Notes: generated by a model not told the origin, from the letters alone. 39,390 nucleotides of DNA from Limnoraphis robusta CS-951 (GCF_000972705.2 NZ_LATL02000011.1:1-39390), one strand, 5' to 3'; shown: positions 26,383 to 35,102, numbered from the stretch's first letter. Numbers and translations are program-made.

Positions 26383-26419
26383 TACAGACCCAAATCTGGA
26401 TTTAAATCGGAGGATTGAA

Positions 26420-27655
26420 CTAACTTTTAATCTCAGAATAAAGAGTATAATAACGTTGAGCTTGTAACTCCCAACTTAACTCTTGTTCTGCTTTTTTGCG
26501 GGCTTGAGTCCGTAATATTTGATAGCGATCGCGATCTTCGAGTACCCAAGCAATTCCTTGGGCTAAATCTTCAATTTCAAAAGGTTTGGCTAAATAGCCA
26601 TCCTGTTGATGAGTGACAATATCTTTCAGTCCAGTTGCTGCAAATGCAACGACCGGAGTTCCACAAGCTAAAGACTCAGAAGCCGTTTGTCCAAAAGCTT
26701 CTTGAATGCTCGGTACAACCATGACATTTGCTGCGGAATAGACCAAGGCGAGGGAAAGATCATCGTTAAATTGACCCAGATAATGGGTTTTAAATCCTAA
26801 ATCTAGGGGTTTTTCAGGTTGAGAATCTCCGAAAACCACCAGTTCAATTTGATCTTCCCCAACAGACTGACTAAGACTTTGCAGGGCAGGTTGCAAAAGC
26901 TGAAACCCCTTTCTTAAATCCCCTGTTGTTCCTGGAGATGCCCCAAATAAAACCAGTTTTTTTTCTCGGGGTAAATTGAGTAGTGATCGGGCAATTGACA
27001 TCTCAATGGGTTTGTATTTTTCTAAATCTAGTCCATGAGGAATCACTTCAATTCTGACATCTTTAAAAACAGAACTTGATTCTGCACAATCAGCCAGCCA
27101 AATACTGGGGCTAACAATGGTGAGATTTGCCGCTTTCCAAGCTTTCTTTTTGCGTTGTAAAACCCAACGGGATAAATCTTGATTTTTCTCACTTTTCAGT
27201 TGAGGACAAGCCCCACAAGAATCACTATAGCGATCGCATTCTTGGGCGTAATGACACCCACCTGTAAACGGCCACATATCATGGAGAGTCCAAACAATAG
27301 GTTGATTAAATTTGGCTAAAGTTTCAATTTGTACAAACCCATTACAAATCCAATGTAAATGAACAATATCAGGATTAATTTGGCTGACTTTAGAAGCGAG
27401 AATATCTGGAAACCATTGAACCGCAAAGCGAGTTCTAGGACGCTTCGGGTAAAGTTTTAAAGGGATATTAGATGAAGGTGGCCCTAACTTTGTTAAGAGA
27501 CTTTTCTCCGCAATAACGGTTTGATCCGTGCTAAACTTACCTCGAACAAGCATTTGTGAATGAATACCCACTGAACAGAGTCCTTGGTGGAGTCGGTAAG
27601 CAGCGCGTGCTGCCCCTCCTTCAATATCTGTGCTGCTTAAATGCAGGATTTTCAT
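26420..27655 (-). CDS. Glycosyltransferase family 4
   Basis: About 411 aa. Three possible starts are adjacent (TTG 27661, ATG 27658, ATG 27655); AAGAGG at 27667-27662 stands 6 nt before the ATG at 27655, so I choose that one. N-terminus MKILHLSSTDIEGGAARAAYRLH; DIVHLHWICNGFVQIE and TLHDMWPFTGGCHYAQECDRY (with a CGACPQL Cys cluster) mark the WcaC-like GT4 subgroup. C-terminal domain: KLVLFGASPGTTGDLRKGFQLL and the EX7E motif EAFGQTASE with CGTPVVAFAATGLKDIV. Specificity unknown. First gene downstream of the acyltransferase gene (38-bp gap) on the same strand. Confidence 0.9.
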   Translation of the reverse strand: MKILHLSSTDIEGGAARAAYRLHQGLCSVGIHSQMLVRGKFSTDQTVIAEKSLLTKLGPPSSNIPLKLYPKRPRTRFAVQWFPDILASKVSQINPDIVHLHWICNGFVQIETLAKFNQPIVWTLHDMWPFTGGCHYAQECDRYSDSCGACPQLKSEKNQDLSRWVLQRKKKAWKAANLTIVSPSIWLADCAESSSVFKDVRIEVIPHGLDLEKYKPIEMSIARSLLNLPREKKLVLFGASPGTTGDLRKGFQLLQPALQSLSQSVGEDQIELVVFGDSQPEKPLDLGFKTHYLGQFNDDLSLALVYSAANVMVVPSIQEAFGQTASESLACGTPVVAFAATGLKDIVTHQQDGYLAKPFEIEDLAQGIAWVLEDRDRYQILRTQARKKAEQELSWELQAQRYYTLYSEIKS

Positions 27656-27661
27656 CATCAA

Positions 27662-27667
27662 CCTCTT
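27662..27667 (-). promoter_or_regulatory. Ribosome binding site deciding the GT4 start
   Basis: AAGAGG on the minus strand. It is 6 nt before the ATG at 27655 but only 3 nt before the ATG at 27658, and it abuts the TTG at 27661, so the innermost ATG is the best-spaced start. Confidence 0.55.
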
Positions 27668-27693
27668 AATATTTCAGATTAATTTAGACACCA

Positions 27694-28785
27694 CTATACA
27701 CCGAACATCAGCCGAGAGAGTGATTTTCTTTTCATCAGCAACGATGTCACCAGCCAACTTATGATAAAACTGAAGATAGAAATTGCTAAGAACAGCAAAG
27801 TTGAACCCTCAAAAGTCGAGTTTGGATTCATTCGATTCAGCAGAATTATTAAAATCTCAACCACGATGAGATGAATCAGATAAATCCCGAAAGAATAAAG
27901 ACCAGATTGATTAATTAAATGATTTTCAGGAATATATTTAGACAGAGAAACTGCTAGCAGTAAAGCAGAATATCCCAGATAAACTTCGGAAAATGACTCC
28001 GGTAAAATCAGCGTTCCCCCCAAAGCGATGAGTACAAACGTTATCAAAAGGGCAATTGTAAAACCTTTCTCCTGAAGTCTTTTATTCAAAGGTGCTTTCC
28101 AACTTGGATAGTTCAATAACATCGCTACAAAAATATACGGTAGACATCTGATAATCCAAGATAATTGGACTAATGCAATGCGAACAATACTATTATCTTT
28201 AGCCTGATCAAAAAATGTTTCTAGAAAGTTTTGAAAAGCCACATTCTCACCCAACTCAAAAGCATTTCCTGTCTTCAGGATCAATTCATAGATGATCAAA
28301 CTCAATACACAGAATAAAACCAAAGTTTTTAATGCAACTTTTCTGTGAACTAAAAATTCACATCCTTTAACCGTGATAGTTCCAATAATCAGAAGCGGTA
28401 AAAAATACAAGTGAAATGCTGCTCCTCCAAAAAATAGGATCGAAACAGGATCTTCTAATAAATGACTTAACTGATCATAATCTCGATCAATGGCATACTT
28501 AGCTGCTTTATACAACAGATAAAATAATGTCCAAAATCCATAAGGAATCAGAAGGCGAATCAGTCTAGGCTTGAGTTTAAACTGACTACCTGAATAGAGT
28601 TTATCAGTCGCTAAATAAAAAGATGTTGCTAGAAAAAAGGGAACAGCAAAAGATGCAAATTGACGAATCAACTCCCAGAGGGGAGGTTTAACCGTGAAGC
28701 CTCCATCGGAATGCAATACAACTACACCATAGACAGCTATACCTCGGAATAGATCTATACCCGTGAGTCGTTGTTTTTTTTCCAT
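27694..28785 (-). CDS. Acyltransferase family 3 (OafA/WcfI-like) membrane protein
   Basis: 363 aa with ~10 transmembrane segments over the whole length. The N-terminus RLTGIDLFRGIAVYGVVVLHSD (~6-27) is the family hallmark: Arg14 and His25 correspond to the conserved R and H of the Acyl_transf_3 domain. Such enzymes O-acetylate or otherwise acylate sugars of exported glycans from the membrane. This is a second acylation system besides MBOAT/SGNH. ATG start; 152 bp separate it from the ABC exporter gene upstream on the same strand, so it may have its own promoter. Confidence 0.87.
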   Translation of the reverse strand: MEKKQRLTGIDLFRGIAVYGVVVLHSDGGFTVKPPLWELIRQFASFAVPFFLATSFYLATDKLYSGSQFKLKPRLIRLLIPYGFWTLFYLLYKAAKYAIDRDYDQLSHLLEDPVSILFFGGAAFHLYFLPLLIIGTITVKGCEFLVHRKVALKTLVLFCVLSLIIYELILKTGNAFELGENVAFQNFLETFFDQAKDNSIVRIALVQLSWIIRCLPYIFVAMLLNYPSWKAPLNKRLQEKGFTIALLITFVLIALGGTLILPESFSEVYLGYSALLLAVSLSKYIPENHLINQSGLYSFGIYLIHLIVVEILIILLNRMNPNSTFEGSTLLFLAISIFSFIISWLVTSLLMKRKSLSRLMFGV

Positions 28786-28937
28786 GAGTTAAACAGGAGT
28801 TAAATTATTCTGATTTCAGTCCTTTGATTGGCTTTGATCATCGAGCTAATTAGTCAGTTCAGAGCCAAAAAATACTGTTGGTAAATTGCTCTGTTTGATG
28901 AGCATATCAATTGCTATTCGGGTTGCCATGAAGTGTT

Positions 28938-30737
28938 TTACGAGAGGTTATCTTTCAGAACAACTTCTTTGTAGCTACCAGACTCAACGACTCGCCCTTT
29001 CTCCAAGCGATAGATAAAATTACAATGTTCAACCGTTGTGAGACGATGAGCAATGATGATCATAGTTTTAGCTCCACTCAATGATTTAATCGCTTCTGTA
29101 ACTAGAGTTTCCGTTTCGTTATCAAGAGCTGACGTTGCTTCATCAAGAACTAATATTTCTCGTTCGTGATAAAGTGCGCGAGCAATTCCCACTCGTTGGC
29201 GTTGACCTCCAGATAGACGAACTCCTCTTTCTCCCACTCTTGTTTTCATACCCTCGGGTAAATTGGCTACGACTTCTTTGAGTTGCGCTCCCTCTATGGC
29301 TTTATTCAATTTGTTTTCATCAATTAAATGATCCGGAAGACCAAAAGCAATATTTCGCTCCAGTGTGTCGTCTATCAAAAAAATTGACTGGGGTATGTAA
29401 CCGATGAGATTTTGCCAAGAACGCAAGTTTTTATAGATTGATTGTCCATCAACCTGAATATCACCAGACTGAGGAACTAATAAGCCTAAAATCACATCAA
29501 CCAAGGTTGTTTTACCTGCTCCCGATTTACCAATAAAAGCAATAGATTGACCTTTTTCAAGTGTCATTGAGATTTTTTCTAATGCGATTTCTGAGGTCTT
29601 CGGATAGGAATAGGTCACTTGATCTAAGACGATTTTTTGCTCAAAGGGTATGGTATGATTCGCCTCTGTTAAAGAAGAATGAGAATGCTGTTCTTGATGG
29701 AAACTCGGATCAGACTCTAGGGTTTCTAACTCTTTGAGATCGGTGTAGAGTTGATTTAAAGCATAGCTAGAGTTTTTCAGCACACTCAAACCACTGGTGA
29801 GATTAGAGAAAGCAGGAATTAGGCGAATAGAAGCTAGAGCAAAAATGCTTAAAGTTGATGTCAGTTCCGACATATCTCGGTTTAAAAAAAGATTGATTGA
29901 TGTAAAGCCGACTAAAAACACGACTAACATCGTTTCTGTAATAAAACGAGGAGATAGCTTAAAAGCATAGAAGCCAATGGAAGCGTCGGCATATCTTTGA
30001 GCTTGTAAAGTACATTCCTGTTCAAAATAAGGGCCGCAACCGATAATTCTAGTTTCCTTAAATCCACCTAAACCGTGGTTAACCCCTCGTATAATTCCTT
30101 GATTGGCTTCATAAAGTTCTTTACCCCAAAAGCGCACTTTGTCTTTAAAAGCATTAAATAGAAAGATCAGAGGTAGCATGATAAAAATTAGAGAAGCTAC
30201 CGCTAGAGGACTCGCGAAACACAGCAATACAGAAATCGCGATTAAAGTGATAAAGTTAGCCGTGCTGCTCAGAAGTGTACTTAAAACCGCATCTGCAAAC
30301 TTCGTTGTTTCTCCGACTATATGATCAATTAAGTGAGCGCTATTTTTGCTGAGATAGAAAGTATAGGGAGCTTCTATATAAGCCGTCATCAGTTTAGAGA
30401 CTAATCGGCCTCTCTGAATGTAGCTGTATTTAAAAATATAGGATTGAATAGACCAACTTATCAAGGATTTTACACAGAAGATAATAATGACTAAAATTCC
30501 AATGAATGCCACCATTTGGCTCGGCTGAGTGAAGCCTAACTGTTTGTAGAGCCAAGCAATCTGACTGCTTTCTTTAACAACAGCTTCCGGACGACTCGCT
30601 AAACTAATAAATGGTCCAATTAAACCAATGCCAATCACCTCAATTGTCGAGACAAATGTAAATAAGACCAGCATTAATACCAAGCTGCTCTTTTTGGCAG
30701 GTAGAACATATAAAAATTTAGACAAGTAACTGAACAT
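28938..30737 (-). CDS. ABC exporter half-transporter (MsbA/PglK-like), probable lipid-linked oligosaccharide flippase
   Basis: 599 aa, a fused membrane domain and ATPase. About six hydrophobic segments lie in residues 15-325. The nucleotide-binding domain starts near 368 (IVLDQVTYSYPKTSEIALEKI): Walker A GKSGAGKTT (~402-410), Q-loop GYIPQSIFL, signature LSGGQRQRVGIARAL (~510-524), Walker B ILVLDEATSALD (~530-541), H-loop IIAHRLTTV. Full-length homodimeric exporters of this type include PglK, which flips undecaprenyl-linked oligosaccharides. In this locus, without a Wzx, a flipping role is attractive. Lipid or peptide export cannot be excluded. ATG at 30737. Confidence 0.88.
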   Translation of the reverse strand: MFSYLSKFLYVLPAKKSSLVLMLVLFTFVSTIEVIGIGLIGPFISLASRPEAVVKESSQIAWLYKQLGFTQPSQMVAFIGILVIIIFCVKSLISWSIQSYIFKYSYIQRGRLVSKLMTAYIEAPYTFYLSKNSAHLIDHIVGETTKFADAVLSTLLSSTANFITLIAISVLLCFASPLAVASLIFIMLPLIFLFNAFKDKVRFWGKELYEANQGIIRGVNHGLGGFKETRIIGCGPYFEQECTLQAQRYADASIGFYAFKLSPRFITETMLVVFLVGFTSINLFLNRDMSELTSTLSIFALASIRLIPAFSNLTSGLSVLKNSSYALNQLYTDLKELETLESDPSFHQEQHSHSSLTEANHTIPFEQKIVLDQVTYSYPKTSEIALEKISMTLEKGQSIAFIGKSGAGKTTLVDVILGLLVPQSGDIQVDGQSIYKNLRSWQNLIGYIPQSIFLIDDTLERNIAFGLPDHLIDENKLNKAIEGAQLKEVVANLPEGMKTRVGERGVRLSGGQRQRVGIARALYHEREILVLDEATSALDNETETLVTEAIKSLSGAKTMIIIAHRLTTVEHCNFIYRLEKGRVVESGSYKEVVLKDNLS

Positions 30738-31261
30738 ATATTATCGATGACAATAGGTGTTTATTTCTCAATCTCTCTCGGGCTTTATTTTACTCTAATC
30801 TCGGATAATCTTGCGGAGTTAATTGGAAAAATAAACTCTAAAATCAGACGTAAAAGAGGGCTTTTGTAATCCGGATTATTCTAGTAAATTAAGCTGTTTT
30901 ATGCGGACATGACTGAGTTCAATTTTCTCTATAGGCGCATCTACAAAGGTTGAGGTTTTTACTGATAAAAAGTTTCGAGGCTCAACAGCTTAGTTTGATT
31001 TGATACTTGAGACTGGTCAGCTCTGAAATTATACATCAGAAGTAGTACGATGAGATTATAACTCAACAACTTACCTTGTGGCTAGAATTGCATACAATCC
31101 TGGCTCAAGTTGATGAACTTTAGTAAAGGTTTACAGAAAGTCGAGATCGGACGGCTAGAGTTTTGTAAAGATTTAATGAAGGAGTCGAACAGTCTCTTGA
31201 CAATGCTCTTCTGAAGTGTGAACCTCAGTTATGGCGGGTGTTAAAGTTAAAAATTTTTCAT
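30738..31261. promoter_or_regulatory. Divergent intergenic region between the ABC exporter and rfbF
   Basis: 524 bp between divergent genes, expected to hold both promoters. It contains a perfect -35-like TTGACA (31197-31202), but no fitting -10 lies 16-18 bp downstream. No RNA gene, hairpin with U-run or convincing small ORF was seen. A GTG at 31238 opens the rfbF frame eight codons early but is not needed. Otherwise nothing recognised. Confidence 0.4.
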
Positions 31262-32035
31262 ATGAAAGTTGGAATACTTGCAGGTGGCTTAGGGACTCGT
31301 CTTTCAGAAGAGACAGTAGAAAAGCCTAAACCTATGGTGGAGATCGGTGGGAAACCCATTCTGTGGCACATTATGATGCACTACTCCCACCACAGTTTTA
31401 AAAACTTCGTGATTGCTCTGGGATACAAAGCAGAGGTGATCAAAAAGTACATGGTTGATTACTGTTCTCTTAACAGTAACCTCACCGTTAATGTACAGAC
31501 AGGCGCTTTCGAGATGCACGGAGGAGTCAAACCCGACTGGAATGTTGACCTGATTGATACAGGACTTAACACTAATACAGGAGGCCGGATCAAGCGTCTC
31601 GCTCCCTATATGGGTAATGAGACTTTTATGCTAACTTGGGGGGATGGAGTCACCGATTTAAACTTACATGATTTGCTGGCTTTTCATCGCTCACATGGTA
31701 AGTTAGCAACGCTGACTGCTGTTCGTCCTGCCGCTCGTTTTGGTCACTTAGAACTCGACGGGGATCAAATCGTAGAATTTTCAGAAAAGCCCCAAACTCA
31801 AGAAGGTTGGATCAATGGAGCTTTCTTTGTGTTAGAACCGGAAGTATTCGACTATATTGAGGGCGATGATACTCAGTGGGAAAAAGCACCCCTTGAGAAT
31901 TTAGCAAAAGAGGGTCAGTTAATGGCCTACAAATACACAGGTTTCTGGCAATGTATGGATACTTTGCGAGATAAACGTCGGTTAGAAAGCCTGTGGGAAA
32001 CTGGCAATGCACCTTGGAAAACTTGGGAGGAATAA
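31262..32035 (+). CDS. rfbF: Glucose-1-phosphate cytidylyltransferase
   Basis: 257 aa from ATG 31262 (MKVGILAGGLGTRLSEET), the usual family start; the GTG at 31238 would add eight non-family residues. It makes CDP-glucose from CTP and glucose-1-phosphate, the entry to CDP-deoxysugars. GGLGTRL is the nucleotide-binding loop, KPMVEIGGKPILWHIM follows, TWGDGVTDLNL (~125-135) carries the metal-binding acidic residue, and GWINGAFFVLEPEVFDYI (~182-199) is the RfbF sugar-binding stretch. Length matches the family. First gene of a three-gene plus-strand cassette; the SDR gene starts 8 bp after its stop. Confidence 0.93.
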   Translation: MKVGILAGGLGTRLSEETVEKPKPMVEIGGKPILWHIMMHYSHHSFKNFVIALGYKAEVIKKYMVDYCSLNSNLTVNVQTGAFEMHGGVKPDWNVDLIDTGLNTNTGGRIKRLAPYMGNETFMLTWGDGVTDLNLHDLLAFHRSHGKLATLTAVRPAARFGHLELDGDQIVEFSEKPQTQEGWINGAFFVLEPEVFDYIEGDDTQWEKAPLENLAKEGQLMAYKYTGFWQCMDTLRDKRRLESLWETGNAPWKTWEE

Positions 32036-32043
32036 ATCAAAAA

Positions 32044-33090
32044 ATGAGAGTTTTAGTAACAGGTCATAAAGGGTATATCGGCACAGTCTTAGTGCCAATG
32101 TTACTGAATAAAGGACATGAAGTAGTCGGCTTAGATAGTGATCTCTATCAGCAGAGTACCTTTGGCGAAGGAATTCAAGAAGTTCCTGAAATGGTTAAAG
32201 ATGTAAGAGATGTGGAAATTTCCGATTTAGAAGGATTGGATGCGGTTCTGCATTTAGCCGGACTGTCTAACGATCCTTTGGGAAATCTCAATCCCGATTT
32301 AACCTATGAAATCAATCATTTAGCCTCCGTTCATCTGGCAAAATTAAGCAAAGAAGCAGGAATTACCCGCTATATTTTCTCCTCTTCTTGTAGTAATTAT
32401 GGTGCAGGTGGAAGTGACTGGTTAACTGAAGAATCAGCCTTTAATCCGGTTACGCCCTATGGTCATTCTAAAGTATTAGTTGAGCAAGATGTTGCCAAGC
32501 TTGCCGATGACAATTTTAGCCCGACTTTTCTCCGCAACTCAACCGCTTATGGGGTTTCTCCTCGTCTGCGATTTGATTTAGTTCTGAATAACTTAGTCGC
32601 TTGGGCTTTGACAACGGGCAAAGTTTATATCAAGAGTGATGGCACGCCTTGGCGCCCGATTGTTCATATTGAAGACATTTCTCGCGCTTTTATTGCCGTT
32701 TTAGAAGCGCCTCGTGAGAAAGTTCATAACGAAGCCTTTAACGTTGGACGGAACGAAGATAACTACCAAATTCGAGACATTGCCAATATCGTTAAAGAAG
32801 TCGTTCCCAACTGCGAAATTGAATACGCTTCAGATGGTGGCCCGGATACCCGTTGTTATCGAGTAGATTGTAGTAAAATATTGCGAGTCTTACCCGAGTT
32901 TCAGCCGCAATGGAACACCCGCAAAGGCGCAGAAGAACTCTATGATGCCTATCAAAAAATCGGTTTAACTTTAGAAGAATTTGAAGGCCCAAAATACAAA
33001 CGCATCGCTCACATTCAAAAATTACTGGCTGAAGGACGCTTAAATGAAGCTCTGCGTTGGCAAACGAATGTCGCTGCATCTGTCGTATAA
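32044..33090 (+). CDS. NAD-dependent epimerase/dehydratase (extended SDR) for a nucleotide sugar
   Basis: 348 aa from ATG 32044; earlier in-frame codons lie inside rfbF. Rossmann motif VTGHKGYIGTVL (~5-16, GxxGxxG form), LHLAGLSND, active-site region FSSSCSNYGAGG (~117-128) and the YxxxK motif YGHSK (~144-148) give a complete Ser/Tyr/Lys triad. RPIVHIEDISRAFIAVL (~207-223) is the usual C-terminal landmark. It resembles the SDRs found between rfbF and a sugar C-methyltransferase in several bacteria. Exact reaction (epimerase, 4-reductase or dehydratase) cannot be read. GGGAGG lies within the end of rfbF 13 nt before the start, suggesting translational coupling. Confidence 0.88.
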   Translation: MRVLVTGHKGYIGTVLVPMLLNKGHEVVGLDSDLYQQSTFGEGIQEVPEMVKDVRDVEISDLEGLDAVLHLAGLSNDPLGNLNPDLTYEINHLASVHLAKLSKEAGITRYIFSSSCSNYGAGGSDWLTEESAFNPVTPYGHSKVLVEQDVAKLADDNFSPTFLRNSTAYGVSPRLRFDLVLNNLVAWALTTGKVYIKSDGTPWRPIVHIEDISRAFIAVLEAPREKVHNEAFNVGRNEDNYQIRDIANIVKEVVPNCEIEYASDGGPDTRCYRVDCSKILRVLPEFQPQWNTRKGAEELYDAYQKIGLTLEEFEGPKYKRIAHIQKLLAEGRLNEALRWQTNVAASVV

Positions 33091-33108
33091 GGAACAGGAG
33101 TAGAAACC

Positions 33109-34338
33109 ATGCCCGATACAATGCCCCCTTGTCTTTCTTGTGGTTCCCAAAATTTACAGTCTATTATTGACTTTGGATATACTCCTTTGGCAGATGGACT
33201 GTTAACCAAAGATCAACTCGATCAACCTGAATATACTGCTCCTTTAGAACTGGCTTTTTGTCCAGACTGTGGATTAGTTCAAATTACCGTTAGTGTTCCC
33301 CCAGAGATTCTGTTTTGTCGGGATTATCCCTATTTCTCCTCAGTTTCTCCCTCTTTACTCAAACACTTTGGAGATAGCGCCAAAGCCATTATTGAGTCTA
33401 GAAAACTCGATGGTAGCAGCTTTGTGATCGAAGCTGCGAGTAACGATGGCTATATGCTGAAAAACTTTGTAGAAGTCGGAATTCCAGTATTAGGAATTGA
33501 TCCGGCTTCAGGGCCAGTTGAAGCGGCACAAAAAGCAGGGATTCCTTCAACTTGTACCTTTTTTACCCAAGATTTAGCCAAAGAATTGCGATCGCAAGGA
33601 AAGCAAGCCGATGTTTTTCTAGGGAATAATGTACTGGCTCATGTTCCCGACTTGAACGGTTTTGTCGAAGGAATTAGTATTCTACTAAAAGATACAGGAG
33701 TAGCAGTCATTGAAGCTCCTTATTTGGTTGATTTAGTCGAACATTGTGAATTCGATACGATCTATCATCAACATTTGTGTTACTTCTCTGTTACCGCTTT
33801 AGACAACCTGTTTAGAAGACATTCTCTCTATCTCAACGACATTCAACGCACAGCGATTCATGGCGGTTCTTTACGTTTGTTTGTAGAACCCAAAGAAGAC
33901 GTTAAAGACTCGGTGAAGTCTCTACTCCAAACGGAAAAAGAACAGGGCGTTGATCGCATTGACTACTACAAAGACTTTGCAGATAACGTTGAAGCCGTTA
34001 AGAATGGTTTGCTTGAAATCTTGTGGGATTTGAAAAAGCAAGGGAAACGAGTTGTGGGTTATGGTGCTGCCGCTAAAGCCACAACAATGTTGAGTTATGT
34101 GGGAATTAACAAAACTCATTTAGACTACATTGTAGACCTGAATAAGTTCAAACAAGGTCGGTTTATGGGCGTGAATCATTTACCGATTTTCCCCCCAACG
34201 AAGCTGTTAGAAGACAAGCCAGATTATGTGTTAATTTTGGCTTGGAACTTTGCGGAAGAAATTATGAAACAGCAAGAAGCCTATCAACAGCAAGGCGGGA
34301 AATTTATTGTTCCCATTCCCAAACCGCATATTGTCTAA
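33109..34338 (+). CDS. Sugar C-methyltransferase (TylCIII/NovU type), SAM-dependent
   Basis: 409 aa in three parts: N-terminal zinc-binding domain with C8, C11, C51 and C54 (Methyltransf_13); SAM-binding core with [15 protein letters not shown] (~107-121), [10 protein letters not shown] and [14 protein letters not shown]; and a C-terminal Methyltransf_14 domain including [15 protein letters not shown] (~244-258) and [17 protein letters not shown] (~315-331). Family members place a C-methyl group at C-3 of a 4-keto nucleotide sugar. AGGAG lies 8 nt before the ATG at 33109. Gap to the SDR is 18 bp, and the terminator begins 10 nt after the stop, closing the operon. Confidence 0.92.
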   Translation: MPDTMPPCLSCGSQNLQSIIDFGYTPLADGLLTKDQLDQPEYTAPLELAFCPDCGLVQITVSVPPEILFCRDYPYFSSVSPSLLKHFGDSAKAIIESRKLDGSSFVIEAASNDGYMLKNFVEVGIPVLGIDPASGPVEAAQKAGIPSTCTFFTQDLAKELRSQGKQADVFLGNNVLAHVPDLNGFVEGISILLKDTGVAVIEAPYLVDLVEHCEFDTIYHQHLCYFSVTALDNLFRRHSLYLNDIQRTAIHGGSLRLFVEPKEDVKDSVKSLLQTEKEQGVDRIDYYKDFADNVEAVKNGLLEILWDLKKQGKRVVGYGAAAKATTMLSYVGINKTHLDYIVDLNKFKQGRFMGVNHLPIFPPTKLLEDKPDYVLILAWNFAEEIMKQQEAYQQQGGKFIVPIPKPHIV

Positions 34339-34348
34339 GATTGATTCT

Positions 34349-34382
34349 AAAACAATATCTCGATCACTCGGGATATTGTTTT
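34349..34382 (+). terminator. Strong intrinsic terminator after the C-methyltransferase gene
   Basis: AAAACAATATC (34349-34359) pairs perfectly with GATATTGTTTT (34372-34382); the stem extends inward by a wobble and three more pairs to a 4-nt loop, about 15 pairs in all, followed by more Ts. It starts 10 nt after the stop codon and would end the rfbF operon. Confidence 0.8.
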
Positions 34383-34383
34383 T

Positions 34384-34701
34384 ATGGTGTTGTTGATCGT
34401 AGGAGTTGGAGTAGTTCTAATCATTAAACTGCTGAAAACTCCTACTGTTTCAACAGTCTAGTTAATGCTCAAAGACATTATTTCTCTTCGTTTTCTCACC
34501 TGAGAGTTATTAATTGTAGGCTGCACTCAAACTCAATTCTAGTTATTGAGATCAACAATAAGCTGATTACAGCTTAATTTACCTATGCCAAAGTCGCGAA
34601 ATCTTTGTAGCGTCAGCATATTGTTTGCGCTTTTTACCTGAGTTTAAATGCACAATAGCTTAAAGAAGAAGTGAGGGGTGAAATAACATCCCCAGCATCC
34701 T
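34384..34701 (+). ncRNA. Possible small RNA transcription unit (non-coding stretch between two terminators)
   Basis: No gene of meaningful length lies here; the longest ATG frames read by eye are under 20 codons. The stretch is bounded on the left by the terminator of the rfbF operon and on the right by an independent strong terminator at 34702-34734. A second hairpin, GGGGTG-AAATAA-CATCCC (34675-34692), sits just before that terminator. An orphan terminator implies a transcript that starts within this gap, so a small RNA is plausible; no promoter or known RNA family was recognised. Confidence 0.35.
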
Positions 34702-34734
34702 ACCCATCAACGATATAAGTTTGATGGGTTTTTT
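34702..34734 (+). terminator. Orphan intrinsic terminator
   Basis: Perfect 9-bp stem ACCCATCAA / TTGATGGGT (34702-34710 and 34721-34729), 10-nt loop, then a run of Ts (34729-34734). It points to the plus strand and lies almost 400 bp beyond the last coding sequence. Confidence 0.75.
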
Positions 34735-34782
34735 AACGCATCCGGAATACTGATTAAGTTAATTTGATTTAGCAAACATTTA

Positions 34783-34960
34783 ATATCATGTCCGGTTGAA
34801 CAGTTATAAATAAACGACAGAGGAGTCAGGAGTCAGGAGTCAGGAGGAAATCAAGAAGAAGAAAGAGGAGGAGGAGTCACCGAGTCACCGAGGAAATCAA
34901 GAAGAAGAAAGAGTCGGATTATGAGAAAGTTTTTTATCACTAATTATCCGGACATGATAT
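34783..34960. mobile_element. MITE-like element with terminal inverted repeats
   Basis: About 178 bp bounded by the perfect 13-bp inverted repeat ATATCATGTCCGG / CCGGACATGATAT, with weaker similarity continuing inward to about 28 bp. A TA dinucleotide lies at each edge (34784-34785, 34958-34959), as expected for IS630/Tc1-mariner-type target duplication. No coding capacity. The interior is a purine-rich repeat tract (34821-34913). Probably a non-autonomous element mobilised in trans; the family is not recognised. Confidence 0.6.
34821..34913. repeat. Purine-rich tandem and direct repeats inside the MITE-like element
   Basis: AGGAGTC is repeated three times plus a partial fourth copy (34821-34846). 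A 24-bp direct repeat starting GAGGAAATCAAG occurs at 34844-34867 and 34890-34913, 46 bp apart. Between them GAGTCACC occurs twice in tandem. The plus strand is almost wholly purine here. Confidence 0.75.
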
Positions 34961-34976
34961 AAGTCTTTAATATTAT

Positions 34977-35102
34977 TTATGAAATCCGTTCTTCAACCCC
35001 TTTTAATTCCTCCCTAAAACGTTGATATCCAAGAAATTCCACTCTATTTTTAGTGATTAATCCTAATTGAGACTGTAAAAATATATTAAAAATTGCTTGC
35101 AA
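34977..35102 (-). pseudogene. Possible 3' remnant of a lost minus-strand gene
   Basis: A minus-strand frame of about 41 codons ends at 34977 with a protein-like sequence: LQAIFNIFLQSQLGLITKN, RVEFLGYQRFREELKGVEE, RIS. It has no good start codon and an in-frame TGA lies a few codons upstream, so if genic it is the C-terminal fragment of a decayed gene. I do not recognise the family. It lies just past the MITE-like element. Confidence 0.3.

Noticed and set aside
26383..26419. Bidirectional terminator between convergent GT4 genes
   Set aside because: Only a 5-bp AAATC/GATTT hairpin without a T-run is present; too weak to call.
31197..31230. Promoter with perfect TTGACA before rfbF
   Set aside because: No -10-like hexamer at 16-18 bp spacing; kept only as a note in the intergenic entry.
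34821..34913. CRISPR array
   Set aside because: Repeats are short, purine-only and adjacent, without unique spacers of constant length; they belong to the MITE-like element.
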